A stretch of DNA of 60,083 bases from Verrucomicrobiota bacterium (GTDB lineage Bacteria > Verrucomicrobiota > Verrucomicrobiia > Limisphaerales > UBA8199). Positions 1 through 8,625 of this stretch are shown in pieces. The stretch covers positions 1 through 60,083 of the forward strand of contig PSRM01000068.1 in assembly GCA_003176045.1 (NCBI GenBank), written 5' to 3'. Both the position numbers and the translations under genes were made by a program. The notes below the pieces were generated by a model. That model was not told where the DNA came from and did not search any database. It worked only from the letters and a program-made list of their open reading frames with translations. How positions within the stretch are numbered: position 1 is the first letter of the stretch; every line of letters begins with the position of its first letter.

Positions 1-47
1 CAGGGGGCTAAAAAGCCCCCTGAACCGGCAGGCTGGAAAGCCTGCCG
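1..47. repeat. Two tandem perfect hairpins
   Basis: Bases 1-22 form a perfect 9-bp stem with an AAAA loop (CAGGGGGCT / AGCCCCCTG). Bases 26-47 form a second perfect 9-bp stem with a GGAA loop (CGGCAGGCT / AGCCTGCCG). Both lie just downstream of the leftward sigma-factor gene ending at 82, so they could stop its transcription. The paired, G/C-rich stems with tetraloops also look like dispersed palindromic repeats. Read leftward, the first hairpin has a T-rich loop, but its flank is cut by the window edge, so a U-tract cannot be checked. Confidence 0.6.
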
Positions 48-81
48 TACGTGGCCGTTCGTTCCGCGCTCGCTTCATCAT

Positions 82-651
82 TCACGCGGCCCGGGAAAGC
101 TCCTCCAGCATTTTGCGCAGGAGCACACGCGCCCGCTTCAGGTCACGATCTACTGTCTTCTCGCTCACCCCGGCAAAATGAGCGATCTCGGAAGTGGAGT
201 ATCCAGCATAATAGAATTGGCGCAGAATGTCGGTCAGGCGCTGATCGTGCGCTTCGATCCTGGCCAGCGCTTCTTCCAGCAGAATTATCCGTTCCGGCTT
301 TTCGTCAGCCTCGGCCGCCAGGTTGCCGAAAAAGGTTTCGTCGGGTGGAAAATAAATAATGGCGTCGCGGCCTCTGGCGCTGCGGCGGCGAGCATGATCA
401 ATCAGGGCGTTGCGCATCGCCAACGAGAGCGCCGAGAAGAAATGGGCCCGATTTTCCCAGCGCACTTCCTCCCAATCCTGCTCCTTGAGTTTGACGCGCC
501 GAAGGGCCGTCATCGCCAACATCGTCGGGGTGAAAGAATGTGTCCCCGATTCAGTGGCCAGCAGCCGCCTGGCCAGGACCCGCAACTCACCAATCAGGTT
601 TTGAAGGTCCTCCACCGATATAACTTGAGATACTGTGCCTTCTGATTCCAT
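82..651 (-). CDS. ECF-type RNA polymerase sigma factor
   Basis: Predicted sigma-70 family regulator of about 189 aa that would direct RNA polymerase to a specific promoter set. The N-terminal half contains a region-2-like segment with 'ALIDHARRR', as in the ECF-like sigma factors of Acidobacteria and Verrucomicrobia (TIGR02999-like). The C-terminal half is a clear region-4 helix-turn-helix with 'YSTSEIAHFAGVSEKTVDRD'. The open frame continues upstream to 864, but that extension is the translation of two repeat copies at 662-788 (the 'GTRLSPPL' peptide occurs twice), so the Met at 651 was chosen. No clear Shine-Dalgarno is seen. No anti-sigma gene lies next to it. It is divergent from the glycosyltransferase gene. 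Confidence 0.88.
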   Translation of the reverse strand: MESEGTVSQVISVEDLQNLIGELRVLARRLLATESGTHSFTPTMLAMTALRRVKLKEQDWEEVRWENRAHFFSALSLAMRNALIDHARRRSARGRDAIIYFPPDETFFGNLAAEADEKPERIILLEEALARIEAHDQRLTDILRQFYYAGYSTSEIAHFAGVSEKTVDRDLKRARVLLRKMLEELSRAA

Positions 652-661
652 AGCTAGGGGA

Positions 662-788
662 GGGGACAGCCTTGTCCCCGTAACACAGATTCTTGTTTGT
701 TTTCCGATTCCATGTCTTGGATACAGGGGCGGGGACAGCCTTGTCCCCGCATCACAGATTCTTGTTCGTTTTCCGATACCATGTCTTG
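662..788. repeat. 58-bp direct duplication with internal hairpin
   Basis: Copies lie at 662-719 and 731-788 and differ at about 4 of 58 positions. Each begins with GGGGACAGCCTTGTCCCC, a 7-bp stem with a GCCT loop, followed by a T-rich segment. They fill the intergenic space between the divergent sigma-factor and glycosyltransferase genes, so they overlap the likely promoter region of both. Confidence 0.8.
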
Positions 789-820
789 CGCTGTCAACCG
801 CATTTTGATGACATGCAGCC

Positions 821-1504
821 ATGACCGCAAGTCTTTTGCTGCTGAATTGGAAGCGGCTTGCCAATGTCAGGCGAATCCTGGCTGCTCAAGCAGGATATCG
901 GGAGGTGGCAGAGATCCTTGTTTTCAATAATAACTCGTCGGCGCCTTTCGATTATTCCCATCCCAAGGTCAGGTTCCTAAACGCTTCCGCCGATTTCGGG
1001 CTTCGCGCCCGCTGGATCCTGGCCGCCCTGGCCAAAAGCGAGTGCCTTATCTTTCAGGACGACGACATTTTACTCCCCGCATCAACGGTGGGCGGGTTCA
1101 TTGGTGCCGTTGCGGCGGACCGGCGCCGCGCCTACTCATTGCATGGCAGAAATCCAGGACGCAACGGCACTTATCGCGCGGACCTGGCCTTTGGCGAAGT
1201 CGAAATCATCCTGACCAGGGCCGCGGCAATCCACGCCGAGTTGGTGCCTTTGATTTTTCAAGCTGAGCAGGCCTTCCACGCGGCCGGCTTCCAGCTCCCT
1301 TTGAACAATGGCGAGGACATTTTTCTCTCGTATTGCGTCTCCGCGCGTTTTGGCAAAAAGCACAAAGTCTTGCGGCTGCCCTTCGCCGATCTGCCTTCAC
1401 CCCACGCCTTGAGCAACCGGCCTGAGCACGTCAAGGAGAGGACGCGCCTGGTGCGGCAATGCAAGGCGTTCTTTGCCAGGCGACAACGGACCACAGACTG
1501 CTGA
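821..1504 (+). CDS. Glycosyltransferase, family A-like
   Basis: Predicted cytoplasmic glycosyltransferase of 227 aa. The N-terminus 'TASLLLLNWKR' followed by an ILVFNNNS strand is the nucleotide-sugar-binding Rossmann-like start of GT-A enzymes. 'LIFQDDDILLP' near residue 80 is the DxD metal-binding motif. 'NNGEDIFLSYC' near residue 167 looks like the acceptor-side ED motif. This pattern resembles GT2 and exostosin-like (GT64) enzymes. The ATG at 821 starts the domain directly. No sugar-nucleotide or polysaccharide genes are adjacent, so donor and acceptor cannot be guessed. The gene lies immediately after the 58-bp duplicated repeats. Confidence 0.8.
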   Translation: MTASLLLLNWKRLANVRRILAAQAGYREVAEILVFNNNSSAPFDYSHPKVRFLNASADFGLRARWILAALAKSECLIFQDDDILLPASTVGGFIGAVAADRRRAYSLHGRNPGRNGTYRADLAFGEVEIILTRAAAIHAELVPLIFQAEQAFHAAGFQLPLNNGEDIFLSYCVSARFGKKHKVLRLPFADLPSPHALSNRPEHVKERTRLVRQCKAFFARRQRTTDC

Positions 1505-1529
1505 CCACTCAACGCCTCAACGCCTGGAA

Positions 1530-1656
1530 ATGCCTCAGTCATGGCGGGCGGAGCGCACGACTCTGTCGTGCGAGTTGGCTTGTTCGTCTGCGGGACACGC
1601 ACGACAGGGTCCTGCCCTCCATTTGATGGGCACTTGTGCCGCCATGACTGAGGCAT
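1530..1656. mobile_element. MITE-like element with 18-bp inverted repeats
   Basis: Perfect 18-bp terminal inverted repeats lie at 1530-1547 (ATGCCTCAGTCATGGCGG) and 1639-1656. The 91-bp interior contains another perfect hairpin (GCACGAC / GTCGTGC, 1554-1570) and more short palindromes, and has no coding frame. It lies between the glycosyltransferase and the next gene. The structure fits a miniature non-autonomous element or a folded repeat; no target-site duplication could be confirmed. Confidence 0.6.
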
Positions 1657-1717
1657 CACCGCCTGAGAAGATTACGTTGACAGCAAGGACGAAAAAGGAG
1701 AAACTAGGCGCGAACCC

Positions 1718-4700
1718 ATGCTGCGGTCGTGTGATTGCCTGAAGCCCGGTGGCTTACTGCCCCTATTGCTCTGCACACCAATGGCGATGACGTGCTCGGC
1801 GTTGGCGGGCGAACCGTCGCGCGGCGGCACGCCAATCACGGGGACACCCTGGATCGGCCAGCCGGGGATTGTGCAAACGATGCAGCAGATCAAAAGCCGC
1901 GACCATCGAGTAAAGGCGGGTGTACCGCATATCAAACACGCGCTGGTTCCGGAGTCGGTGAAGCATGCGACCGAACAACTCTCCCGGCTCTCGGTCAAGG
2001 AGTCCAAGCCACAGCCCGGTGTTCTGACTCCGTTGAAGAACGCGCAGACAGTGAGTTCAGTGAACTTCACCGCGGCCACTACGTCGGATTGTTCGGGCTT
2101 TCCACCCGATACAATGGGCGCAGTCGGGCCTTCGCAATTTATTATCACGCTGAATGGGCGAATCCGTTCGTTCAAAAAGAGCACCGGCGCCACCGACGCG
2201 GTCATGAACTTCAGCACTGATTCGTTTTTCGCTCCTGTGATGACCCCGCCATTGAACAGGAATTTTTCGTCGGACCCGCGCATCCGATATGACCGGCTTT
2301 CGGACCGATGGTTTATCGGCATGATTGACGTGCCGACGGGCAAACCCAACCGCGTGATGCTGGCCGTTAGCAGCTCGGGAACGATCACCAACAGTTCCAA
2401 CTGGACCTTATTCCAATTCGAGCACGATCTGGTGGGCCCGACAAACAATGTGGACACGGGCGCCTTTGCAGATTATCCGACGCTGGCGGTTGATGCCAAC
2501 GCGGTGTACGTGGGCGTGAACATATTCAGCAATTCGGCCAGTGGATTCCTGAACACGACTTTGTTCGTGATCCAAAAGAGTTCCTTGCTCACCAACGGTC
2601 CGATCCAGGTGACGGCCTTCCGCGGGTTGATCACCAACGGCACCGGTATTTTTACTCCGCACGGCGCCGACAATTACGATCCGGCGGCTACGGAGGGCTA
2701 TGTGGTGGGGACAGACCGCAGCGACCATACGGTGCTCCACCTGCTGCGCATCGCGACACCCGGGGCCGTGCCCGCAATTTCGGAATACCTCAGTATTCCG
2801 ATTGCCGCTTATGCGTCACCGATTCTGGTGCCGCATTTGGGAAACAGCGCGGGCAACAACGGCCAACTGGATCCGGTGGACCAGCGCTTAATGGCTGCGC
2901 ACTACCGCAACGGCTTGCTGTGGACCTGCCATAATGTCGGTGTTGACAATGTCGGCGGCACCAGCGTGATCACGCGCGACGGCGATCAATGGTTTGCCCT
3001 GACTAATATCCCCACGGGCTCGACCCCGGCCGTGAGCCAATCGGGCATTGTCTATCAGCCAACCTCCTCGAACGTGACCACGGCACATAGCTACTGGATG
3101 GGCACTATAATGGTTTCCGGCCAGGGCCACGCTGCGATGGGGTTCACTTCCGCGGCATCGGGCGACTTTATCAATGCGGGGACTTGTGGCCGATTGCTTA
3201 CCGATCCATCCAACTCGATGCAGGCGGTCACTCTCTACACCCATAGCGTGACTACTTATAATCCAACCGGAGACCCTGGCAGCTCGCGTGGCCGGCGCTG
3301 GGGCGATTATTCCATGACGACCCTTGATCCAAGCGACGACATGACGATGTGGACTATTCAGGAGTTTTGCAGCGGAAGTGGGGCGTATGGGGTTCGCGCA
3401 GTGAAGTTGCTGGCGCCGAAGCCGGCCCTGCCGACAAATTGCGCTCCCGCCAGCCTGGCCCAAGGGACCACTAACGTCACCGTGATCATCAGCGGAGCCT
3501 CTTCGACCAATGGAATTGGCTTTTTCGATCCCGGGCCCGGCTTTTCCAATCGGCTCGCCATGGCGTTCAGCGGCACGGGTATCACTGTCAATAGTCTCAC
3601 TCCGAATGATCCGACCACGATTACAGCAGTCATCACCGTTGCCCAAAACGCGCAGGCCGGCGCCCGCACCGTGACAGTCACAAATCCCGATGGTCAACAA
3701 GCGACCAGCACCAACACGCTGCTCACAATTCTTCCCGGTTCGGTCAACAATCCGCCAGCCTTGGCGAGCATCCCGGACAACACCTTGACCGTGGGCACGA
3801 CTTTGGCCTTCACCAACACGGCGACCGATCCCGAAAGTCCGCCCGAGACATTGACCTTCAGCCTCCCGGTTACCGATCCCGCGAACGCGACCGTGGACCC
3901 CGTCTCCGGCGCTTTCTCGTGGACGCCCGATAACACGCAGGTGGGCACGAACATTCTGAGCGTGATTGTCACGGATAATGGCTCGCCGCCCTTGAGCGCG
4001 ACGCAGTTCTTCACGCTTTACGTCGTGTTGACCAATCATCCGCCGGTGCCCACGCCGATGCCGAACCAGACGATTGCGGTGGGAAATACCCTCGTGGTAA
4101 CGAACACGGCGACCGATCCCGACAGTCCGCCCAGCACGTTGACCTATAGCTTCGGCCCAGGACAGCCTTTCAACGCCACGCTCAACTCGACTAACGGCGT
4201 GTTGACCTGGACCCCGGTCGCCATTCAGGAAGGGACCAACACTCTAAACATCGTAGTCAGCGACAACGGTCTGCCGCCGGCAAGCTCGACATCGAGTTTC
4301 CTGGTCTTTGTCTTGCCGCCCAACACGCCGCCGACCCTCGCAGCCATTGCCAATCGCACCAATCATCTGGGCAGCACGCTGCTGATTACCAACACCGCCG
4401 CGGACCAGGAAGCGCCGCCGGAAACCTTGACGTTCTCGTTTGCCACCAATCCTCCCGCCGGCGCCACGATCGATCCAGTGAGCGGGATTTTTTCGTGGAC
4501 ACCCGGACCGGCTTTTCTCAACACCACCAATCAAATCGGCATCGAGGTGACCGACAATGGCCAGCCGCCACTTTCGGACACCAAGTTTTTCACCGCCACC
4601 ATAGTCGCGGACCCGGTGATTCAGTCAGTGGCGGTTTCTAATTCCGTCGTGTTGTTGAGCTGGAGCGCGATTGCCGGCCAGAGCTACCGGTTGCAATCGA

Positions 4701-4831
4701 AGACCAACGCGACGGATACTACCTGGAACGATCTGGCCCCGGATGTCACGGCCTCCGGCCCGACCGCCTCCGGCACCGACGGTTCGGGGATAGACGTGCA
4801 ACGGTTCTATCGAGTGCGAGCGCTGCCGTGA
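1718..4831 (+). CDS. Large secreted protein with three Ig-like repeats
   Basis: Predicted exported protein of 1037 aa. The first 30 residues have a hydrophobic stretch ('LLPLLLCTPMAMTC') ending near ALAGE, as in a signal peptide. Residues of about 100-560 are rich in strand-forming repeats and contain 'DTMGAVGPSQF' and 'RRWGDYSMTTLDPSDD', a beta-propeller-like region seen in secreted proteins of this phylum. An IPT/TIG-like strand region follows, then three clear putative-Ig (He_PIG/cadherin-like) repeats between about 670 and 955, each with 'NTATD...PP.TL.F' and 'G.(F/L).WTP'. The C-terminal 70 residues match the ends of other exported proteins here ('YRLQS' ... 'FYRV'). A GGAG lies about 18 bp upstream of the ATG, longer than ideal. 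Function unknown; probably surface-exposed. Confidence 0.82.
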   Translation: MLRSCDCLKPGGLLPLLLCTPMAMTCSALAGEPSRGGTPITGTPWIGQPGIVQTMQQIKSRDHRVKAGVPHIKHALVPESVKHATEQLSRLSVKESKPQPGVLTPLKNAQTVSSVNFTAATTSDCSGFPPDTMGAVGPSQFIITLNGRIRSFKKSTGATDAVMNFSTDSFFAPVMTPPLNRNFSSDPRIRYDRLSDRWFIGMIDVPTGKPNRVMLAVSSSGTITNSSNWTLFQFEHDLVGPTNNVDTGAFADYPTLAVDANAVYVGVNIFSNSASGFLNTTLFVIQKSSLLTNGPIQVTAFRGLITNGTGIFTPHGADNYDPAATEGYVVGTDRSDHTVLHLLRIATPGAVPAISEYLSIPIAAYASPILVPHLGNSAGNNGQLDPVDQRLMAAHYRNGLLWTCHNVGVDNVGGTSVITRDGDQWFALTNIPTGSTPAVSQSGIVYQPTSSNVTTAHSYWMGTIMVSGQGHAAMGFTSAASGDFINAGTCGRLLTDPSNSMQAVTLYTHSVTTYNPTGDPGSSRGRRWGDYSMTTLDPSDDMTMWTIQEFCSGSGAYGVRAVKLLAPKPALPTNCAPASLAQGTTNVTVIISGASSTNGIGFFDPGPGFSNRLAMAFSGTGITVNSLTPNDPTTITAVITVAQNAQAGARTVTVTNPDGQQATSTNTLLTILPGSVNNPPALASIPDNTLTVGTTLAFTNTATDPESPPETLTFSLPVTDPANATVDPVSGAFSWTPDNTQVGTNILSVIVTDNGSPPLSATQFFTLYVVLTNHPPVPTPMPNQTIAVGNTLVVTNTATDPDSPPSTLTYSFGPGQPFNATLNSTNGVLTWTPVAIQEGTNTLNIVVSDNGLPPASSTSSFLVFVLPPNTPPTLAAIANRTNHLGSTLLITNTAADQEAPPETLTFSFATNPPAGATIDPVSGIFSWTPGPAFLNTTNQIGIEVTDNGQPPLSDTKFFTATIVADPVIQSVAVSNSVVLLSWSAIAGQSYRLQSKTNATDTTWNDLAPDVTASGPTASGTDGSGIDVQRFYRVRALP

Positions 4832-4853
4832 GTGGCGTTCTGCTGACCACTGA

Positions 4854-4877
4854 CTACGGACTACGGACTACGGACTA
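4854..4877. repeat. CTACGGA 7-bp tandem repeat
   Basis: Three consecutive CTACGGA units plus a partial one. The repeat supplies the last codons and the TAG stop of the leftward DUF1579-like gene, so copy-number change here would alter or extend that protein's C-terminus. Confidence 0.75.
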
Positions 4878-5397
4878 AATCAATCATCCGTCTCATCCGC
4901 ATCTCCTCGGTCATCTGCCAGGTTTTCCTTTCGTCAGTGGACTCCTGAGCGCGCCAGCGAAATGAGTTGGCAGTGATTTCGGAAAAGATCCAACGCTCGT
5001 GGATGGTTTCATCGGCCGGTTCGAGCACGATCTCTCCGCCTACCTTGATGGCCAGGAACGTTCGCACGACATTCTGAGTGGGGCTGATCCAGATGCAGCG
5101 CCAGCCATTGAGCACGGGATCATAGAACCGGATCGTCGTGCCGGCGGCCAGTTTTTCCCCGGAGTCCTCTTTGTAGGCGATCCAGACATCCTGGATGGCC
5201 CTGCCGCCCAGGATCCAGCCGAAGTGCAACTCGCCTGCGGCCCTGCGCGTGACGACTCCGTCCGAGCCATACCACTGCGCCTCGATGCTCCAATCGCCGA
5301 TGAACTGTCCAAAAAGCGCCAGTTTCGCGGCCAATTCGGGATGCGGGCCATCCGCGCCAAGGCCCTCAAGAGGCAGGGGAGTTGCCGGGTTTTTCAC
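4861..5397 (-). CDS. DUF1579-like conserved protein
   Basis: Small 178-aa protein without signal peptide or membrane segment. The pattern 'FIGDWSIEAQWYGSDG', then 'GGRAIQDVWIAY', 'IRFYDPVLNGWRCIWI' and 'ERWIFSEITANSFRWRAQ' is the beta-barrel layout of DUF1579-type proteins, which are small lipocalin/SRPBCC-like folds of unknown ligand. The final codons lie in a 7-bp tandem repeat. The gene is on the opposite strand to the preceding Ig-repeat gene and is followed by the pseudogene zone, so no operon partner is visible. Confidence 0.72.
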   Translation of the reverse strand: MKNPATPLPLEGLGADGPHPELAAKLALFGQFIGDWSIEAQWYGSDGVVTRRAAGELHFGWILGGRAIQDVWIAYKEDSGEKLAAGTTIRFYDPVLNGWRCIWISPTQNVVRTFLAIKVGGEIVLEPADETIHERWIFSEITANSFRWRAQESTDERKTWQMTEEMRMRRMIDLVRSP

Positions 5398-5460
5398 GTG
5401 CGTTTCGCAAATAGAAGCTCATAAACGCAGCACGAGTCAAGCGCCCAGCTTTACCGAATT

Positions 5461-5590
5461 GTGCTTACAAAGGTTTCCGTCCGGCCATCTGGGTTGATTG
5501 ATTGCCATACGTACGTTTTCGGGCCGGAAGTTTTGCGCACCGCCCTGGCGCTCGGCGTCACGACGGAGTTGGACAGGATGTTCCTGGATT
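5461..5590 (+). pseudogene. Amidohydrolase fragment (decayed)
   Basis: About 43 codons read 'GLIDCHTYVFG' followed by 'EVLRTALALGVTTELD' and 'FLD'. This matches the N-terminal metal-binding stretch of imidazolonepropionase-like amidohydrolases (PGLID.HTH.FG...AL..GVTT..DM). The expected HTH metal ligands read HTY, and there is no coding before or after, so this is a remnant rather than an enzyme. It abuts the remnant on the other strand at about 5590. The family match is from motif recognition only. Confidence 0.5.
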
Positions 5591-5937
5591 CAGACCAGGC
5601 CTTTGAAATAATAGGGACCCAGTTCCCAGGCTTCCCCGTTGCCGCCAAGCCAGGCGCTGTTGGCGCCCAGGTCCTCAGGATAAAGCTCTTCGGCGTGACC
5701 AGTGAGGCCGTCCCGTTGCGTTCGCACTGCTTCAACAGCCACCCCCGCGGGCGAACGCTGCCGAGCGGCAGCGCAGTAAAGCAAGGCTGGAACAACGGCG
5801 CGCGATTGGTGACTGACTGCAGTCGGAGGCAAATCAAAACCCGCCAGGGCTGAAAGACAAAACACCTCGGCTGCCGTTGCAACCAGCGCTGTCTCGACCC
5901 GGCGATTCAGCCTACTTTTAGTTCCCGGTTTGAACAT
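5590..5937 (-). pseudogene. GH127/DUF1680-like hydrolase N-terminal remnant
   Basis: Two overlapping leftward frames together rebuild the start of a DUF1680/GH127-like secreted glycoside hydrolase. One frame has 'LPLGSVRPRGWLLKQ' (about 5780-5735). The other continues with 'DGLTGHAEELYPEDLG', then 'WLGGNGEAWELGPYYFKGL' (about 5727-5593). A frameshift lies near 5730 and the rest of the gene is missing. A signal-peptide-like N-terminus begins at 5937, overlapping the end of the glutaminase-family gene. Most related enzymes are several hundred residues long, so this is a dead 5' fragment. Confidence 0.55.
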
Positions 5938-8491
5938 GCACTAGACCAAAGTCCACGTATTGTCCGCCAAAGGTTTGGTGGCAGTGGATGGCGATTAGGT
6001 TTTTCCCGGGCTTCAAAGCCGCTTTGCCTTGCGGGGTCAGCGGGAACGCATCGTAGCCGGTGATGAAGCCAGCAGCCTTCACCACGAGCACACCGTTGAT
6101 GTAAACCTCGGCATCTTCGTCATGATGCAGCCAGGCGTGAAGTTCGTCGAAATCCTGTCCCGGCAAATCCACTTCGCGGCGCAGCCAGATGTCGCTGGTT
6201 TTCCAAACCGTGCCAACCACTGCGCCGGGCGTGCCGGCGGTTCCGAACCCGCTCTTGCCTTTCTTCCAGGCTGAATCGTCAAAGCCTCCATTCATCCAGC
6301 CCTGGGCGGGGACCGAGGTTGTGTAACTCCAAATCGCCGGTTCCCTGTCGGCCGCGGGGAGAATCACTGTCATTTTTGGGGACGTGGGAATGGCTGCCCA
6401 ATTCGCTGCTTTGGTTTTGTCGCGCGCCGCATATTTGTGCCACCCCGCCCGGTCATAAAGCATTTGCAGAAAAACACCGCCGATGACCGGGCGCCCGGTG
6501 AAGCCAACTTTTCGCGCCGTTTTGGTTTGATACCAGTCCGTCAGCGGGGACCGGTCCGGCGTGGCATTCAGAAACGCAACGACAGGGTTTGCCAACGCTT
6601 CAAAATCGTTTCGGTTTTGCGTCAACGTCGCCGTCCACAGCGTCCAGTCGAGCTTGGTGTAGGTTTCTCTCCCATCCAGCGGCAGGCCGAATTGGTTCTC
6701 CGCCTTTTTGTAAAACGCCATTTCCTTTTGCACCACGTCCCCCGGGAACAGGTTCAATCCCAGAACCCGGTCCCAAACTAAATTGTATTTCTGGCTCCAG
6801 GTTCCGGGTTTGTCGAACGCGAGGCGGAAATGGTCGCCGTCATCGGCTTCCTTGACCCAGCGCTGCGCCAACTCATGGGCGAGTTCGGCGTATTCCCGGG
6901 CCTCCGCCGCATCTCCGCGCATCTCGCACAATTTCCCAAACGAGCCCAACGCGCAAATGGCCTTGGCGGACAAATTCACGTTATGCGCCAGATGCCCGGC
7001 GAAATCGTCCGTGCAAAGCTGCTTTTCCGGATCGAAGCCTTTGGCTTTCAGATAAGCCGCCCATTGCGAAAGCTGTTTCCAATACCACCCCGCAAAGCCG
7101 GCGTTGCCTTCCATCCGCGCCACGGCGGCGAACAGAATCAGCAAATTGCCGCTTTCCTCCACGGGCATCTGGTCGTTCACGCCGCGCTCGCCGTCGCCGT
7201 ACACCTGGCCGTTGGCCTGCGGATATGTTCCGAGGTCGTGCGGCGCAAAAGGAAATTTCCAGCGCTCGCTGGCGGCGTAATTCATGAACGGCACGATGAA
7301 CGATTTGGCCAGCGTCGGTCCGAACAGCAAGAACTGGGGCGACATCGGATAAAACACGTCCGACGTGCTGATGCAGCCGTTCGAGTGATTCTCCTTGCAA
7401 AACTGCAGCGGCTGCCCGTTCGCGTCCGCGACGAATTTCCCAGCCGCGAAACATTGACGATACGCCAGGGCGGCCAGTTCGGCGTAATTCTCCCCGCCCG
7501 CATTCCGCAAATCCTTCATCAATTCAGCGTCAAACGCCTCACAACGTTTTTGCAGCGAGGAATAATCTCGCGCCGCCACGCGCAACAAATCCGCCGCTTC
7601 CCAACCGTTGCGCCGCCAGTACGGACGCAGGTTTTTTTTCATGTATTGGATGGAATATAAGTCGTCATAGGCCAACATCAGCCAACATGAGGCCGCTTTG
7701 GCCCGCACGGCACCAAGGTCCACGGTGAAGGCAATCACGCAATCGTCCTGTGAGTTATTCTCCAGTCGTTCCGCCAGCGGGGCGGGAGCAGTGCCGCCGG
7801 CCATGAACGCCGCGCGTGTGGCCTCGGCGGTCGCGGCGGTGGCCGCGGCCCGCTTGTCTTCGGGCATCGCCACGTAAAAATAGCCCCAGTCAATCCGCAC
7901 GTCGTCGCCCTTTGTTTGCAACACCGGCTGTTGCGCCGTTCCAACCCGCCAGGCCATGACGGGACCGACGTTTTCATTTTGAAAGTTCACCGCCTGGCTG
8001 CGGATGTTAACGGCCACTTCCGCGCGGGCGTCGAAATAGACCGATACCATGTGGTTTTTGCCATCAGTGGACCGGGCGGACCACGTCAGGTACGTGACCG
8101 GTCGCGACAAGAGGTCCAAATCTTCCGGCAAAGCTGCCGTCGAAAATGTGAGCGTCAAAACAACACCGTCACCGGCGAAGTAGTAAATGGTCCGCGTCGG
8201 CAGGACTTGAAAGTCGGTTTGGGGCAAAGCAGGGGTTTCGGCCGGCTCGGTGCCCATCAGACGAAAAGTGTTTCCGTCAATCCGGACCAGGCTGGCGAGC
8301 CGTTGCGACTCGCCGGTCCAGTGCGTGGTGTTCGCGCCGGTCAATTGGTCGGCCGGCGACCAAATGCTGAAATAGGGATCGCAAGCCACCAGGGGGACGG
8401 AGGGGGGGCGCAGCGGGGACGCCGGCGCCCCGGCGTTCAGGAACAGGCAGGCGAGCAGTCCGGTGAGAGGAGTGAGCTGGCGGTGCGACAC
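5918..8491 (-). CDS. Secreted GtaA-like glutaminase-family protein
   Basis: Exported protein of 857 aa with a signal peptide ending near 'NAGAPAS'. 'LRPPSVPLVACDPYFSIWSP' is the hallmark start of proteins with the DUF4964/DUF5127/DUF4965/DUF1793 domains, as in fungal glutaminase A. Later blocks fit the same family: 'ENHSNGCISTSDVFYPMSP', 'APHDLGTYPQANGQVYGDG' and 'NLVWDRVLGLNLFP'. Most of residues 300-690 should form an alpha/alpha-toroid domain. The last 150 residues add a galactose-binding-like beta-sandwich ('WLRREVDLPG...DAEVYING'). Fungal members hydrolyse glutamine, but many bacterial members are uncharacterised, so the substrate is not certain. The gene lies between the giant repeat protein and the pseudogene zone. 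Confidence 0.83.
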   Translation of the reverse strand: MSHRQLTPLTGLLACLFLNAGAPASPLRPPSVPLVACDPYFSIWSPADQLTGANTTHWTGESQRLASLVRIDGNTFRLMGTEPAETPALPQTDFQVLPTRTIYYFAGDGVVLTLTFSTAALPEDLDLLSRPVTYLTWSARSTDGKNHMVSVYFDARAEVAVNIRSQAVNFQNENVGPVMAWRVGTAQQPVLQTKGDDVRIDWGYFYVAMPEDKRAAATAATAEATRAAFMAGGTAPAPLAERLENNSQDDCVIAFTVDLGAVRAKAASCWLMLAYDDLYSIQYMKKNLRPYWRRNGWEAADLLRVAARDYSSLQKRCEAFDAELMKDLRNAGGENYAELAALAYRQCFAAGKFVADANGQPLQFCKENHSNGCISTSDVFYPMSPQFLLFGPTLAKSFIVPFMNYAASERWKFPFAPHDLGTYPQANGQVYGDGERGVNDQMPVEESGNLLILFAAVARMEGNAGFAGWYWKQLSQWAAYLKAKGFDPEKQLCTDDFAGHLAHNVNLSAKAICALGSFGKLCEMRGDAAEAREYAELAHELAQRWVKEADDGDHFRLAFDKPGTWSQKYNLVWDRVLGLNLFPGDVVQKEMAFYKKAENQFGLPLDGRETYTKLDWTLWTATLTQNRNDFEALANPVVAFLNATPDRSPLTDWYQTKTARKVGFTGRPVIGGVFLQMLYDRAGWHKYAARDKTKAANWAAIPTSPKMTVILPAADREPAIWSYTTSVPAQGWMNGGFDDSAWKKGKSGFGTAGTPGAVVGTVWKTSDIWLRREVDLPGQDFDELHAWLHHDEDAEVYINGVLVVKAAGFITGYDAFPLTPQGKAALKPGKNLIAIHCHQTFGGQYVDFGLVHVQTGN

Positions 8492-8529
8492 AATCAGACG
8501 CGCTCAAATTACCAACCGATCCCTGCCCC

Positions 8530-8552
8530 GTCATGTGGCATGAAATGGCCAC
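8530..8552. repeat. Repeat copy 1 bracketing giant gene
   Basis: GTCATGTGGCATGAAATGGC and its next bases form an imperfect palindrome (GTGGC / GCCAC). A near-identical copy lies at 13219-13241, on the other side of the giant repeat-protein gene and in the same orientation. Confidence 0.6.
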
Positions 8553-8572
8553 GCGGGCTGTCCCGCCTAAGA

Positions 8573-8601
8573 GCGAGGGTGCCGGAACACGGCGCCCTCG
8601 C
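8573..8601 (-). terminator. Strong hairpin after giant gene
   Basis: A 12-bp stem (GCGAGGGTGCCG / CGGCGCCCTCGC, one G-T pair) with a GAACA loop lies 25 bp past the stop of the leftward giant gene. The position fits a transcription terminator, but no T-run follows on the leftward strand, so it could equally be a dispersed hairpin repeat or an RNA-stabilising structure. Confidence 0.45.
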
Positions 8602-8625
8602 CTGGACGTTGCTCGAACCCGCTTC

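Noticed and set aside
652..864. Upstream extension of the first sigma factor
   Set aside because: The extra residues are the translation of two repeat copies, not sigma-like sequence.
2888..4039. 383-codon minus-strand frame in the Ig-repeat gene
   Set aside because: Antisense shadow of a GC-rich repetitive coding region, with the real gene clear on the plus strand.
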